Positions 1-10,903 are shown, numbered from the stretch's first letter. The stretch: 64,000 bases of DNA from Idiomarina xiamenensis 10-D-4 (GCF_000299895.1 NZ_AMRG01000001.1:1-64000); one strand, 5' to 3'. Notes: generated by a model from the sequence alone, not told the origin. Translations and numbers: made by a program.

Positions 1-154
1 CTGAATACCAGCAGGGGCTTTTTTATGTCTGTTTTATAGGTTTTTTTTTGTCTATTGCTATTTGTTATATGAAAGAGACAATCAATTTAAAGCAAAACTA
101 GATCTCGGTGCTAAAATTAACTGACTAACAATAGGTTAAACCCCGTCACGTTAT

Positions 155-167
155 GGAGAGCACAGTG
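155..167 (+). promoter_or_regulatory. Ribosome binding site deciding a GTG start
   Basis: GGAGAG at 155-160 precedes GTG at 165. The ATG at 153 overlaps this motif and so cannot use it. This supports GTG as the start of the TonB receptor. Confidence 0.55.
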
Positions 168-2573
168 AGAATTACGTTATTAGCAGCAGCCATCGGTTCC
201 AGCTTGGTGGCACCAAACCTTGTTTTTGCACAACAGCAGAACACACAACAGCAAGCAACGAATAACGTAGAGACGATTCAGGTCGTTGGGTCTCGGTTAA
301 GCCTACGAACCGAAACCGATAGCGCTACGCCGGTTGATATCATCAGCGCCGAAACATTGGCTGCGACGGGTATTACCGAAACCGCCAAAGCATTGCAGTA
401 TGCTGTCCCGAGTTTTAATTTTCCGTCGTCATCGGTTACCGATGGTACCGATGCGGTACGCCCAGCCTCGCTGCGCGGCTTATCACCGGACCACACTTTA
501 GTATTAATCAACGGTAAACGGCGCCATAGCAGTGCTTTAGTTCACTTAAGTGGCACTACCGGTCGCGGTAGTTCTAACGTTGATTTGAACGCCATTCCTA
601 TTGCTGCGATCAAACGCATTGAGGTTTTACGCGACGGCGCTGCAGCGCTATATGGTTCAGATGCCATTGCCGGCGTCATCAATATTGTTTTAAAAGACAA
701 CGCCAGTGGCGGCGATTTGAATGTGCAGGCAGGACAAACATACTACGGTGATGGTGAACAATATAAGCTGTCGGGCAGCACCGGTTTTGATTTGGCAGGC
801 CAAGGCGCCCTAACGCTGTCTGCCGAATATCATCATAAAAATCGCACTAACCGTGCTGGCTACGACACACGTCAACAATATCCCTTGTTGGAGAATGGCG
901 ATCCCGATCCTCGTGAGCAAACCTTTAATCGTAAAAGTTTCCACGTTGGTGATGCCGCTTACGAAAATGCCGCCCTATTCGGTAACTTAAATTATCAACT
1001 TGGCGACGGTGAGTTGTATGCTTTTGCTGGTTATAGCGACCGTACATCTAAATCAGGCGCATTTTATCGTCGCGCAATTCAAAGCAATACCTTGACTGAA
1101 ATTTATCCGGATGGCTTTCTACCGATTTTAGCGCCTGACGTAAACGACCAGTCAGCCTATGTCGGCTATAAATGGGCCATCGGCGAGTGGAACATTGATG
1201 CCAGCGCCGGTTACGGTAAAAGTGAGTTTCAATATAACGTCGAGAACTCGTTGAATGCCTCCTTAGGCCCTGACTTAACACCAACCGAGTTTGACGCTGG
1301 TACGTTAAAGAACGAAGAAACTAACGCGACTATCGACGCACAACGTTTCATCCCATTTATTAATAACTCAGATTTGTCGCTGGCAATGGGTATTAGCTAT
1401 CGACGTAATAGTTATGCTGTCGAAGCCGGAGATGAAGCTTCATATATCAACGGCAGTTATCAGGATAGACCGGCAGGAAGCCAAGGCTTTACTGGCTTTA
1501 GTCCGGACTCTGAGGTAGATGAATCACGTCACAATACTGGCGTTTATGTCGAGCTAGAAAACCAGCTTACGCTCGACTTTAAGTGGGGAGCTGCGGTTCG
1601 CTACGAAGATTATTCTGACTTTGGTAATAACACCAGTTGGAAGCTTAGCGGGCGCTATGACTTGACCGATCAGTTTGCTATTCGCGGTGCGGTTAACACC
1701 GGTTTCCGTGCGCCAAGTGTACAACAGCTTTACTTTACCAACATCTCGACCTTGTTCGTCGACCGTAATGGTGAACTGGTGCCAGAGCAATCAGGTACAT
1801 TCAATAATATTAGCGACGTTGCGCAAGCCTTGCAGATTGGACGGTTACAGCCAGAAGAGTCAACTTCGGCCAGTTTAGGCGTTGTTTGGCAAGGTGATAA
1901 CGGTTTTACGTTAACCGTCGATGCCTATCAGATTAAAATTGATGATCGCATTATACTGTCTGGTGACGTCTCTCCAGAAGATTCGCAAGCCGTTGCTGAC
2001 GCGTTGGCTGGAACCAGTGCCGAAAACGCACGTTTCTTCGTTAATGCTGTCGATACGACTACGCAAGGGGTTGATGTGGTGGCGGCACAGACATTCGATT
2101 TAGGTCGTTATGGTGATTTAAAAGCACAGTTTGCTTATGGCTATAATGATACTGAAATTGATGCCATTAATTTACCGCCGCTGCTTGATGGTTTAGAAGC
2201 GCAGCTGTTTGATGAACAAGAACAGTTACGGATGACCGACTACGTACCCAAAAATAGTGGTTCGTTAGGCTTTACTCACCGTGTCGGTGCTTGGGAGAGC
2301 CACTTGCAGCTAAGTTACTTTGGTGATTATAAAATTTATTATGGCTCGGGTATTGAAACCTACGGCGCAGAGTTGATTACTGATGTGGCGGTATCGTATC
2401 ACTTTAGCGACCAGTTAAGTCTGAAAATTGGTGCGCAGAACTTATTCGACGAATATCCGGACAAACGCAGTGAAGGTAATCGCTTTAATGGCATTTTCCA
2501 ATATCCGTTAACCAACTCACCAACGGGCTTTAACGGTGGCTATTACTTTACCGAGTTGAGTTACAGCTTCTAA
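165..2573 (+). CDS. TonB-dependent outer-membrane receptor
   Basis: Outer-membrane beta-barrel receptor that takes up a ligand using energy from TonB; the substrate cannot be told from sequence. A signal peptide ending near VFA|QQQ is followed by a TonB-box-like ETIQVVGSR. A plug domain follows (TPVDIISAETL, LINGKRRH, RIEVLRDGAAALYGSDAIAG), then a long barrel ending in the aromatic SYSF. The ~800-residue length fits the family. I prefer the GTG at 165, because GGAG at 155-158 sits 6 bases upstream and gives a clean signal peptide (MRITLLAAAIG). An ATG at 153 would add four residues but has no good ribosome site. It stands alone and ends in a strong terminator. No siderophore or sugar genes adjoin it. 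Confidence 0.93.
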   Translation: MRITLLAAAIGSSLVAPNLVFAQQQNTQQQATNNVETIQVVGSRLSLRTETDSATPVDIISAETLAATGITETAKALQYAVPSFNFPSSSVTDGTDAVRPASLRGLSPDHTLVLINGKRRHSSALVHLSGTTGRGSSNVDLNAIPIAAIKRIEVLRDGAAALYGSDAIAGVINIVLKDNASGGDLNVQAGQTYYGDGEQYKLSGSTGFDLAGQGALTLSAEYHHKNRTNRAGYDTRQQYPLLENGDPDPREQTFNRKSFHVGDAAYENAALFGNLNYQLGDGELYAFAGYSDRTSKSGAFYRRAIQSNTLTEIYPDGFLPILAPDVNDQSAYVGYKWAIGEWNIDASAGYGKSEFQYNVENSLNASLGPDLTPTEFDAGTLKNEETNATIDAQRFIPFINNSDLSLAMGISYRRNSYAVEAGDEASYINGSYQDRPAGSQGFTGFSPDSEVDESRHNTGVYVELENQLTLDFKWGAAVRYEDYSDFGNNTSWKLSGRYDLTDQFAIRGAVNTGFRAPSVQQLYFTNISTLFVDRNGELVPEQSGTFNNISDVAQALQIGRLQPEESTSASLGVVWQGDNGFTLTVDAYQIKIDDRIILSGDVSPEDSQAVADALAGTSAENARFFVNAVDTTTQGVDVVAAQTFDLGRYGDLKAQFAYGYNDTEIDAINLPPLLDGLEAQLFDEQEQLRMTDYVPKNSGSLGFTHRVGAWESHLQLSYFGDYKIYYGSGIETYGAELITDVAVSYHFSDQLSLKIGAQNLFDEYPDKRSEGNRFNGIFQYPLTNSPTGFNGGYYFTELSYSF

Positions 2574-2618
2574 AGCGACAGCCGATAAGTTAATCGTCAA
2601 AATCGCTAATAGTTGGTT

Positions 2619-2649
2619 AAAAAGGCTGCATCCTGATGCAGCCTTTTTT
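2619..2649 (+). terminator. Rho-independent terminator after TonB receptor
   Basis: AAAAA, then stem GGCTGCAT, loop CCTG, stem ATGCAGCC and TTTTTT. The 8-bp stem is perfect and the A and T tracts extend it. It lies 46 bases after the receptor stop codon. Confidence 0.9.
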
Positions 2650-2754
2650 ATTGTCTTCTTCAAAGATTATTATTAATCATTTGAAAAATAAGGAAATTAA
2701 AATAGTGGCATGACCTTTGATTGATCTTCGTTAAGTTGACTACTTCTAAGTCGG

Positions 2755-2783
2755 TTGACCACCACAGGTGATACTCATTTAAA
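2755..2783 (+). promoter_or_regulatory. Candidate sigma-70 promoter of pspA
   Basis: TTGACC at 2755-2760 and TTTAAA at 2778-2783 are separated by 17 bases, 45 bases before the pspA start. This is a consensus match only. A sigma-54-like motif at 2706-2721 is a rival (see findings). Confidence 0.35.
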
Positions 2784-2827
2784 CAGAGCTGAGCAGCACT
2801 TGATGACGATAATTAAAGGAGAGAATC

Positions 2828-3502
2828 ATGGGTATGTTTACACGCTTAACTGATATTGTGAATGCCAACTTGAACGCACTACTGGACAAGGCCGAAGACC
2901 CTGAAAAAATGATTCGGTTGATCGTGCAAGAAATGCAAGAAACACTGGTTGAACTGCGTGGTGTCGCGGCTTCTCATATTGCCGAGAAAAAACGTTTACA
3001 GCGACAAATTGACGCACTGACGGCGCAAAGCCAACAATGGCAAACTAAAGCACAACAAGCATTGGATCATGATCGCGAAGATTTAGCGCGCGCGGCGTTA
3101 CAGCAGAAGCTTGAGGCTGAGCAACAGCGACAGCCGCTGCAATCAGCGCTCGCCCAAGTTCAGCAAGACTTAGACAAACTGCAAGATGATATCGGCCGTA
3201 TTCAGCAGAAACTAAGCGAAGCTAAGCAACGTCAACAGCAAGCTGAGCGTCGTCACGGTAGTGCCGATATTCGCTTAAAAGTGCGCCAACAGTCGCATGC
3301 TGAACAGGTCGATCAGGCATTACAAAAGTTTGAGCGCTACGAGCATAAAATCGATAGTTTAGAGGCTGAACTAGAGGCCTATGATCTGACTACTAAGCAG
3401 CATAACTTGCAAGCTGAATTTCAAGCATTACAACAGCAAGAGCAGCTTGATAATGAATTGGCGGCGCTAAAAGCACAGCGTCAATCATCGTCAGCGCAGT
3501 AA
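2828..3502 (+). CDS. pspA: PspA/IM30 family phage-shock protein
   Basis: PspA-type peripheral membrane protein that guards the inner membrane under stress and, in enterobacteria, binds the activator PspF. The 224-residue length is typical. It opens with the family pattern MGMFTRLTDIVNANLNALLD, followed by EDPEKMIRLIVQEMQ, then a nearly continuous Gln/Glu-rich coiled coil to the end. The start has a good ribosome site (GGAGAG). A small very hydrophobic protein follows 10 bases later, probably as a partner. No pspB, pspC or pspF is visible nearby, so regulation may differ from E. coli. Confidence 0.92.
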   Translation: MGMFTRLTDIVNANLNALLDKAEDPEKMIRLIVQEMQETLVELRGVAASHIAEKKRLQRQIDALTAQSQQWQTKAQQALDHDREDLARAALQQKLEAEQQRQPLQSALAQVQQDLDKLQDDIGRIQQKLSEAKQRQQQAERRHGSADIRLKVRQQSHAEQVDQALQKFERYEHKIDSLEAELEAYDLTTKQHNLQAEFQALQQQEQLDNELAALKAQRQSSSAQ

Positions 3503-3512
3503 GGAGATAGCT

Positions 3513-3824
3513 ATGAAACGCGATAACAGTATTTGGTGGATCTTGGCAGCGGTTGTTTTATTGCTATGCTTTGGCGATAACATTTTAGCTTTAGCCGGTA
3601 GTGTCGTTGGTGGAATTTTGAGCTTTACCATTAGCGGTGTGGTGTTATTGGCTGTCGCGGCCTTGGTATTTTTTGTGGTCATGGCTATTTTTGGGAGCGT
3701 GTTTTTCGCCATATTGATGGCAGTAGGCGCTCTTTTGTTAGGGGGTTTAACGGTTTTTTGGCCAATTTTGTTAGCTATTTTCGTTGTTTATTTATTGGTG
3801 CGCAAAAAACCAAGAGCCGTGTAA
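3513..3824 (+). CDS. Small integral membrane protein next to pspA
   Basis: 103 residues, almost wholly hydrophobic, with three or four membrane segments (about residues 8-35, 38-62, 63-80 and 80-97) and a basic tail (RKKPRAV). It follows pspA by 10 bases with a ribosome site (AAGGAGATAG), so the two are likely co-transcribed. It does not look like PspB or PspC. A role as a membrane anchor or partner for PspA is inferred from position alone. Confidence 0.75.
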   Translation: MKRDNSIWWILAAVVLLLCFGDNILALAGSVVGGILSFTISGVVLLAVAALVFFVVMAIFGSVFFAILMAVGALLLGGLTVFWPILLAIFVVYLLVRKKPRAV

Positions 3825-3864
3825 ACTTAGTTGAAAGTTACATCTCATAGTAAGGAACTCGAAA

Positions 3865-4284
3865 ATGCGCGCATGGATCGTTTTAATGGCAGGGCTTTTG
3901 GCTCTGCCATCGGCTTTTGCAGCAGAACTGACTATCAATAACGCGTGGTTAAAACAACCAATTCCGGGCAGCGATAATGGCGCCGCTTATGCATCATTAC
4001 ATAATGATTCTGAACAAACCGTGGTGATAACCGGGGTTTCTAGCAACGCAGCCGAGCGTACCGAAATTCATGAGCATCAAATGCAGCAAGGTATGATGAA
4101 AATGGTACACTTGCCAGAGCTGCGTATTGCTCCCGGAGAAACCGCAAGCTTTAACCCTGGTGGTTTGCATTTCATGTTATTCAAACTGAATCCACAATTA
4201 CGGGTTGGTGAGCAGGTTAACTTCACGCTACGCTTTGAAGATGGTTCGGAACAGCAGTTTCAGGCTCGCGTTAAAGCTATATAA
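3865..4284 (+). CDS. PCu(A)C-type periplasmic copper chaperone
   Basis: Periplasmic Cu(I) chaperone of the PCu(A)C (DUF461) family, which supplies copper to cytochrome oxidase or other cuproenzymes. Signal peptide ends at AFA|AEL. The copper-binding pattern is visible: EIHEHQM and MMKMVH, followed by GGLHFML, i.e. the His/Met ligands H-x(n)-M-x(n)-H-x-M. Length 139 is typical. No SCO or cytochrome oxidase gene adjoins it, so its client is unknown. Confidence 0.88.
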   Translation: MRAWIVLMAGLLALPSAFAAELTINNAWLKQPIPGSDNGAAYASLHNDSEQTVVITGVSSNAAERTEIHEHQMQQGMMKMVHLPELRIAPGETASFNPGGLHFMLFKLNPQLRVGEQVNFTLRFEDGSEQQFQARVKAI

Positions 4285-4323
4285 AGAGTCAGTTCTGCAG
4301 ATAAGCAAACAAGGTAGTTAATA

Positions 4324-5274
4324 ATGAAGCATTTGAACTGGCGTTGGCTGATTGCTGCTGCTATTGGCCTATTGCTCTTGGCTTGGTTACTGAGTTGGTA
4401 TTTTAGCCGCGAGCCTGAGGTTTTTAATGTCGTTGAGCGCGCTCAAGCCGACGCTAATACCGAGCAATCACAGTTAGTTTCAGGGTATGTGACGACTACC
4501 GCCCTCATCGGCGTGATGGAAACGTTATTGGATAAGCCCGGTGGTTTTATTGCGAATGATGTTATGCCACCCTTCATTTTTATGGACAACATGCCGGCAT
4601 TTGAATTTGGCGCGTTGGAAATGTCGCGTGATCTAGCCTTAGCCATGCGGCGCGAGTTTAGCCGTTCGCAATCACAGTCGATTCAGAATACGCAGTTAAC
4701 GGTGGCGCAGCCAGCTTTAAATATTGACCATACCAGTTGGTTAATGCCGAGTGCTGAAAGCGAGTATCGCGAAGCCATTAAACAGCTTCGAGCTTATCGG
4801 TTAGGTTTGGCTGACGGCGCCGATTATAGCGCTCAGTTTTTTGCTCGAGCAGATAATCTACGGGCGTGGCTAACCGAGGTCGATAAGCGTCTAGGCTCGC
4901 TCTCGCAGCGACTCAGTGCGAGTGTCGCCCGCGCCGATGTCAGCATTGCTGGTGAGCAATCGATGGCGCCGACGAGTTGGTGGCAAATTGATGACATCTT
5001 CTACGAGGCACGCGGTGCAACATGGGCGCTATTACACTTTCTACGAGCCATTGAGCATGATTTCGCTGCGGTGTTAGAGGATAAAAATGCCATGGTTAGC
5101 TTGCGCCAAATTATCCGCGAGTTAGAAGCGACCCAAGCGAGTATTTGGAGTCCGATGATTTTAAATGGTTCGGGGTTTGGCTTTATGGCTAATCATTCGT
5201 TGGTGATGGCTAACTTTATCAGTCGTGCCGACGCAGCGTTGATTGATTTACGAGACTTGTTAGCGCAAGGCTGA
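4324..5274 (+). CDS. DUF2333 family membrane-anchored protein
   Basis: 316 residues with one N-terminal membrane segment (about residues 8-28) and a large, mostly helical domain outside the cytoplasm. Features such as GVMETLLDKPGGFIANDVMPP and FMDNMPAFEFGALEMSRDL fit the DUF2333 family, which is common in gammaproteobacteria and has no known function. It lies 39 bases after the copper chaperone and 25 bases before an outer-membrane protein gene. The three may share a transcript. Confidence 0.82.
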   Translation: MKHLNWRWLIAAAIGLLLLAWLLSWYFSREPEVFNVVERAQADANTEQSQLVSGYVTTTALIGVMETLLDKPGGFIANDVMPPFIFMDNMPAFEFGALEMSRDLALAMRREFSRSQSQSIQNTQLTVAQPALNIDHTSWLMPSAESEYREAIKQLRAYRLGLADGADYSAQFFARADNLRAWLTEVDKRLGSLSQRLSASVARADVSIAGEQSMAPTSWWQIDDIFYEARGATWALLHFLRAIEHDFAAVLEDKNAMVSLRQIIRELEATQASIWSPMILNGSGFGFMANHSLVMANFISRADAALIDLRDLLAQG

Positions 5275-5299
5275 TTTATAGATGTTAAAAGGAAGATGT

Positions 5300-6064
5300 A
5301 TGAAAAAAGGTGTGTTAACTGCCTGTAGTTTATTGGCAATGTTAGGAGTTAGTTTTTCTAGTCAGGCTGATAGCGTACTAGGTATCTACGCCGGCGCCCG
5401 TTATCACGACTTATCGGTTGACGGCGAACTCGGTCAAAGCAATGGTGTCACCCATTTTGATTTTAGCGACGATCAGCCCAGCAGCTTTTATATAGCGCTC
5501 GAACATCCGCTGCCGTTGTTACCCAATATCAAAATCAGTTCGTTTGATATGAGTACCAAGAGCGACATTCAGGTCGAGCAAGGCACATGGCAATATGGCG
5601 GTGTCGAATACCCGCAAGGTAGTACAGCCAATGTCGGCTTTGACGTCGATTTTATTGATTATACGTTTTATTACGAAATCTTAGATAACGATTTAGTGAG
5701 TGTTGACTTTGGCTTAACGGCGCGCGATTTAGATGGCCATACCAGTAGCTATACGGGTCAAGACGCGGCTCCTATTACGCAACAGTTCTCGGGTATTCTG
5801 CCGATGCTTTATACACAAGTGCGGGTCGGCATACCCACAACACCGATAACACTTTTTGCTGATGCTAATTACTTATCATTTAAAGATAGCGACGCTCGCG
5901 ATATTCAAGCCGGTATTGAGTATCGGCTAATAGATAATATTACGGTCGACGTTAATTTGCAGGCGGGTTACCGTGATATGAAGTTAGCATTAGACGATTT
6001 GGATAATATCAATACCGATATCAACTTCAAAGGTTGGTTTGCTGGTATTGAAGTTCACTTTTAA
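5300..6064 (+). CDS. Outer-membrane protein, TIGR04219-like small beta barrel
   Basis: A 254-residue exported protein with signal peptide MKKGVLTACSLLAMLG...QA|DS and alternating beta-strand pattern ending in GIEVHF, as outer-membrane barrels do. It resembles the TIGR04219 group of outer-membrane proteins; function unknown. I start it at ATG 5300, where AGGA lies just upstream. An upstream in-frame ATG at 5282 would add six residues before the signal peptide and is less likely. A strong terminator follows. Confidence 0.82.
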   Translation: MKKGVLTACSLLAMLGVSFSSQADSVLGIYAGARYHDLSVDGELGQSNGVTHFDFSDDQPSSFYIALEHPLPLLPNIKISSFDMSTKSDIQVEQGTWQYGGVEYPQGSTANVGFDVDFIDYTFYYEILDNDLVSVDFGLTARDLDGHTSSYTGQDAAPITQQFSGILPMLYTQVRVGIPTTPITLFADANYLSFKDSDARDIQAGIEYRLIDNITVDVNLQAGYRDMKLALDDLDNINTDINFKGWFAGIEVHF

Positions 6065-6076
6065 CTAAATGTAGAT

Positions 6077-6105
6077 AAAAAAACCGGCATTTTTGCCGGT
6101 TTTTT
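6077..6105 (+). terminator. Rho-independent terminator
   Basis: Stem AAAACCGGCA, loop TTTT, stem TGCCGGTTTT and further T residues. It begins about 15 bases after the outer-membrane protein stop. Confidence 0.9.
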
Positions 6106-6190
6106 ATTTTGTTGAATTTGCTTCATGCCTATTCAGACTCTAAACTGAATTGTTATTAAATTGTGATTTTTATGATCGCAGGATCTAAGC

Positions 6191-8404
6191 ATGGGCAAAA
6201 TTGCGAGTGAGGAGTTATTAATCTTTGCTGAAGATACAACAACTCCAGATGTATCACCGACCAATGACTTTTGGCACATCTTAATCGTCGACGACGATGC
6301 TGAAATTCATACGATAACCAGACTGGCCTTAGCCGATGTTGTGGTGAGCGGTCGTTCACTGCAATTCCACAGCGCTTATAACGCCGAGCAAGCCATTGCG
6401 TTATTAAGTGATCGTGACGATATCGCCATGATCTTGCTGGATGTGGTTATGGAGCGAGATGATGCGGGTCTGCGGATAGCAGCTGCTATTAGGCACGAGC
6501 TTAACAATCACGAGGTGCGCATTGTATTACGCACCGGTCAGCCCGGAACGGCACCGGAAGAGCGCGTTATCCGTGATTACGATATTAACGATTACCGCAC
6601 GAAAACCGAGCTAACTCGAGCGCGTTTATTAACAACAGTTTACACCGCTATTCGTTCTTACCAGCAGATCCGCACCATTAATGCTAGCCGTATTGGCCTT
6701 CGACAAGTGATAGCATCCGCGGCAAACCTGATGGAGCGCCATTCGATGGCGAATTTTGCCGAGGGCGTAGTCACACAAATTGCCTCATTACTAGGGTTGC
6801 CTGCGGATGGCATGCTGGGGGTTCGCAGCGGTGGCGGCCATGAGCCAGAAGTTATCGTACTGGGAGCGGCTGGCCGCTTTGCTCGTGCTATTAATAGACC
6901 GTTAACGCAGTTAGATGACGATGATATAAAAAGCGCTATCTTTAACTGCATCGCAAGACGAGAGCACCTTTATTTGGCCGACGCCACGGTGTTTTATATT
7001 AAAGGTAATCGATTTCAAATTGCAGCATATTTAGAAACTAAACAAGAAATTAGTGATATTAACCGGGACTTAATTAACGTCTTTTTAGCCAATATTTCAA
7101 TCGGCTTTGAGAATGCCAAATTATTTGAAGATTTACGTACCACTGCCTACCTCGACCGCTTAACTGGCTTAGCCAATCGTGTTGAGTTTATTCGCATGCT
7201 GGGCGAAAAGCGGCAGCACACACAAGGACAGTTGGCGGTGATTATTGATATCAACCACTTTTCAGATATTAATGATGGACTTGGAGCAGATATTGGCAAC
7301 GAGGTATTAGTTGCTGTCGCAAGACGTTTACAAGAACGTATACATGATGGTGTGTTTCTGGCGCGCGTTGGCGCCGATGTATTTGGCTTGATTGGTCAGC
7401 AATCATTATTGTCTGCTGATTTCCTATTCGATATTTTCCGCCAGCCGTTTGCCGTTAGCGAACATAGTATTTTGCTAAATATTCATATTGGTATGAGTAG
7501 CACGTTAGCTGCGGAAGAAGCAATGGAGTTGTTCAAGTATTGCTTTATTGCATTGCGGCACGCAAAACGTCACGCTTCGATACGTTGCCAGACATTCTGT
7601 CCGCAAATGGAGACAGAAACGCAGCAACGACTAGAATTGATTCGACGTTTACGAGCAGACTTTCATGCCGATAAACTGACCATTTGGTATCAACCGCAAA
7701 TTTGCTTAAAGAGTGGTAAGGTGATTGGTGTTGAAGCTTTATTACGATGGCCGCAAGACGATGGCAGCTTCATTTCGCCAGCGGTGTTCATTCCGTTGGC
7801 GGAATACTCTGGGCTGATTGTTGAAATTGGGGAATGGGTATTAAAGCAAGCATGCGAGGAAATTCGCCGATTTGACCAGGCTGGGTTAGGGAATTTGCGA
7901 GTTGCTATTAATGTCTCGGTACCGCAAATTCGTCAATGGGATTTTGCTGAGCGTTTACAGCAAGTATTGACTACTCACCATATTCCAGCTGAGCGACTTG
8001 AGTTAGAAATCACCGAAAGTATTGTTATGGACGAGCCAGAGCACGCCGCTGAGATTCTTAAGGCGCTTAAACAAAGCGGCATTCGCATTGCCATTGACGA
8101 CTTTGGTGTAGGGTTTTCTTCCTTAAGTTATCTGCAGAGCTTGCCTATTGATCGCCTGAAAATTGATCGTTCGTTTGTCAAAAATGCTAATCGTCAAAAC
8201 GGTAAAGTGATTATCGAAACCATTGTTGAAATGGGGCATAAATTAGGCTTGAGTATTTTGGCTGAAGGTGTCGAAGAAGCGTGGCAGGTAGCTTATTTTC
8301 AACAGCTGAAATGCGCTGAAGTGCAGGGCTATTATTTTGCCCGGCCGTTACCGGCCGAGCAGTTAATGAAGTTTATTCACAACAGACAGTCGTCTACACA
8401 TTAG
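6191..8404 (+). CDS. Response regulator with DUF3369, degenerate GGDEF and EAL domains
   Basis: 737-residue signalling protein that probably hydrolyses cyclic-di-GMP in response to phosphorylation. Receiver domain about 27-150: acidic cluster D34-D36, phospho-acceptor D84 (ILLDVVM), K138. DUF3369 sensory region about 150-320. GGDEF domain about 320-470, whose signature has become GADVF (394-398), so it should not make cyclic-di-GMP. EAL domain about 475-732 keeps VEALLRW, NVSVPQ, TESIVM, DDFG, KIDRSF and AEGVEE, so it should be an active phosphodiesterase. AGGAT lies 6 bases before the ATG. The partner histidine kinase is not in this window. Confidence 0.94.
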   Translation: MGKIASEELLIFAEDTTTPDVSPTNDFWHILIVDDDAEIHTITRLALADVVVSGRSLQFHSAYNAEQAIALLSDRDDIAMILLDVVMERDDAGLRIAAAIRHELNNHEVRIVLRTGQPGTAPEERVIRDYDINDYRTKTELTRARLLTTVYTAIRSYQQIRTINASRIGLRQVIASAANLMERHSMANFAEGVVTQIASLLGLPADGMLGVRSGGGHEPEVIVLGAAGRFARAINRPLTQLDDDDIKSAIFNCIARREHLYLADATVFYIKGNRFQIAAYLETKQEISDINRDLINVFLANISIGFENAKLFEDLRTTAYLDRLTGLANRVEFIRMLGEKRQHTQGQLAVIIDINHFSDINDGLGADIGNEVLVAVARRLQERIHDGVFLARVGADVFGLIGQQSLLSADFLFDIFRQPFAVSEHSILLNIHIGMSSTLAAEEAMELFKYCFIALRHAKRHASIRCQTFCPQMETETQQRLELIRRLRADFHADKLTIWYQPQICLKSGKVIGVEALLRWPQDDGSFISPAVFIPLAEYSGLIVEIGEWVLKQACEEIRRFDQAGLGNLRVAINVSVPQIRQWDFAERLQQVLTTHHIPAERLELEITESIVMDEPEHAAEILKALKQSGIRIAIDDFGVGFSSLSYLQSLPIDRLKIDRSFVKNANRQNGKVIIETIVEMGHKLGLSILAEGVEEAWQVAYFQQLKCAEVQGYYFARPLPAEQLMKFIHNRQSSTH

Positions 8405-8876
8405 TAGTAAGACTCGACCTTATTGGCGTCCATGGTATAGCCGACTACGGCTAAGTCGCCCTCGTAACGTTCAACGTGCATAGTACCTTCAATCCAAACT
8501 GCATCGTAGGTAAGCTCATAGGGAACGCCCTCACCCTCAGCAAATTTTACGTGGATGATTTGGTTTGGCGGGGGTGGTGGCACATGAATACAAGCGCCAA
8601 AATAGGGGACTAACAAAAACTCGGTGACTTTATCGGCATCGCCCTCTAACTGCACGATATAGCCGGGAATACGTACCGACTTTCCATCAAAGGATTGCAC
8701 CACCGGCGCATCTAAATTGAGCTGTCGCGCTTCGTCTGGATTCTCATCATAATACTGTTGTGAGCGCACCGGCGGTGGCGTGAACCCTTCTGGTACTAAA
8801 TCTTTCCAAGCTACCAGCTCGGGCTCGGCCATGGCGGATAGGCTAAACAAGGCCAATATGGCGGTTAATAGATACT

Positions 8877-8880
<4 letters not shown>
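8401..8880 (-). CDS. DUF3299 family periplasmic protein of the ABC cluster
   Basis: 159 residues with signal peptide ending SAMA|EPE. The hallmark of DUF3299 is seen in PYFGACIHVPPPPPNQ, with one Cys and one His that could bind metal. Its start overlaps the permease stop (ATGA), so it is the last gene of a three-gene operon with the MacB/FtsX-like transporter. It is probably a soluble or lipid-associated accessory protein of that transporter. It also overlaps by four bases the 3' end of the convergent response-regulator gene. Confidence 0.85.
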
Positions 8881-10152
<1,272 letters not shown>

Positions 10153-10160
<8 letters not shown>

Positions 10161-10875
10161 GGTTAACCTCCGCTTGCAGCTGAGTTAGCTCAATATGGCG
10201 TGGAAAATGGCTAACCAAGCTATCGTCATGAGTGACAAAGATTAAGCTAGTTTGTTGTGCCTGACATTCGCGGAACAGCAACTGAATAAATTCGTCACGA
10301 CGATCACTGTCGAGAGCCGAGGTCGGCTCGTCAGCAATCAGCAAGGCTGGTTGGCCTAGTAAGGCGCGAGCTGCAGCAACCCGTTGCTGTTGACCGACAC
10401 TGAGTTGATGCGCCGGTTGCGTTTGTTGCTGCTTATCTAAACCCAAATGCTGCAATAATTCAGTGGCTCGTTGGCGTGGTGATTGCCCCGCTTGACGCAA
10501 GCGTTGCCGACGTTTCGCCGAAAATTGGCAGGCCAGCAGCACATTATCGACGGCGGTTAAATAGGGCAGCAGATTGAACTGCTGAAAAATATAGCCAATA
10601 TCATCGGCACGGACACGGTCGCGCTGACTGCCGCTGAGTTTTTCAAAGGCATGTCCAAGGACCTGTAGCTGACCTTGTTGCGGCGTATTAATACCCGCCA
10701 GTAGCGACAATAACGTGGACTTACCCGAACCACTAGCACCACGCACAATGACGTGCTCACCGTTGGCGATGGTTAACTCGGGAATCTCCAGTACCGCGGC
10801 TTGGCCGGGCCAAGCGAAAGATAAATTGCGAATAGCAACGCAAGATGATGACGGGATGGTCATAAAAAAGCTCAC
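10153..10875 (-). CDS. LolD/MacB-like ABC transporter ATPase
   Basis: 240-residue ATP-binding subunit that powers the adjoining FtsX-like permease. Walker A GASGSGKSTLLS, Q-loop IFQQFNLLPYLTA, ABC signature LSVGQQQRV (Val replaces the usual Gly at the third position), Walker B LLIADEPTSALD and H-loop FVTHD are all present. It belongs to the LolD/FtsE/MacB class. The start could be GTG at 10875 or ATG at 10863; neither has a convincing ribosome site. First gene of the three-gene operon, 78 bases after ppa. Confidence 0.9.
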
Positions 10876-10903
10876 TAGCCTAACAGTTGCTGACAGTAAG
10901 TGT

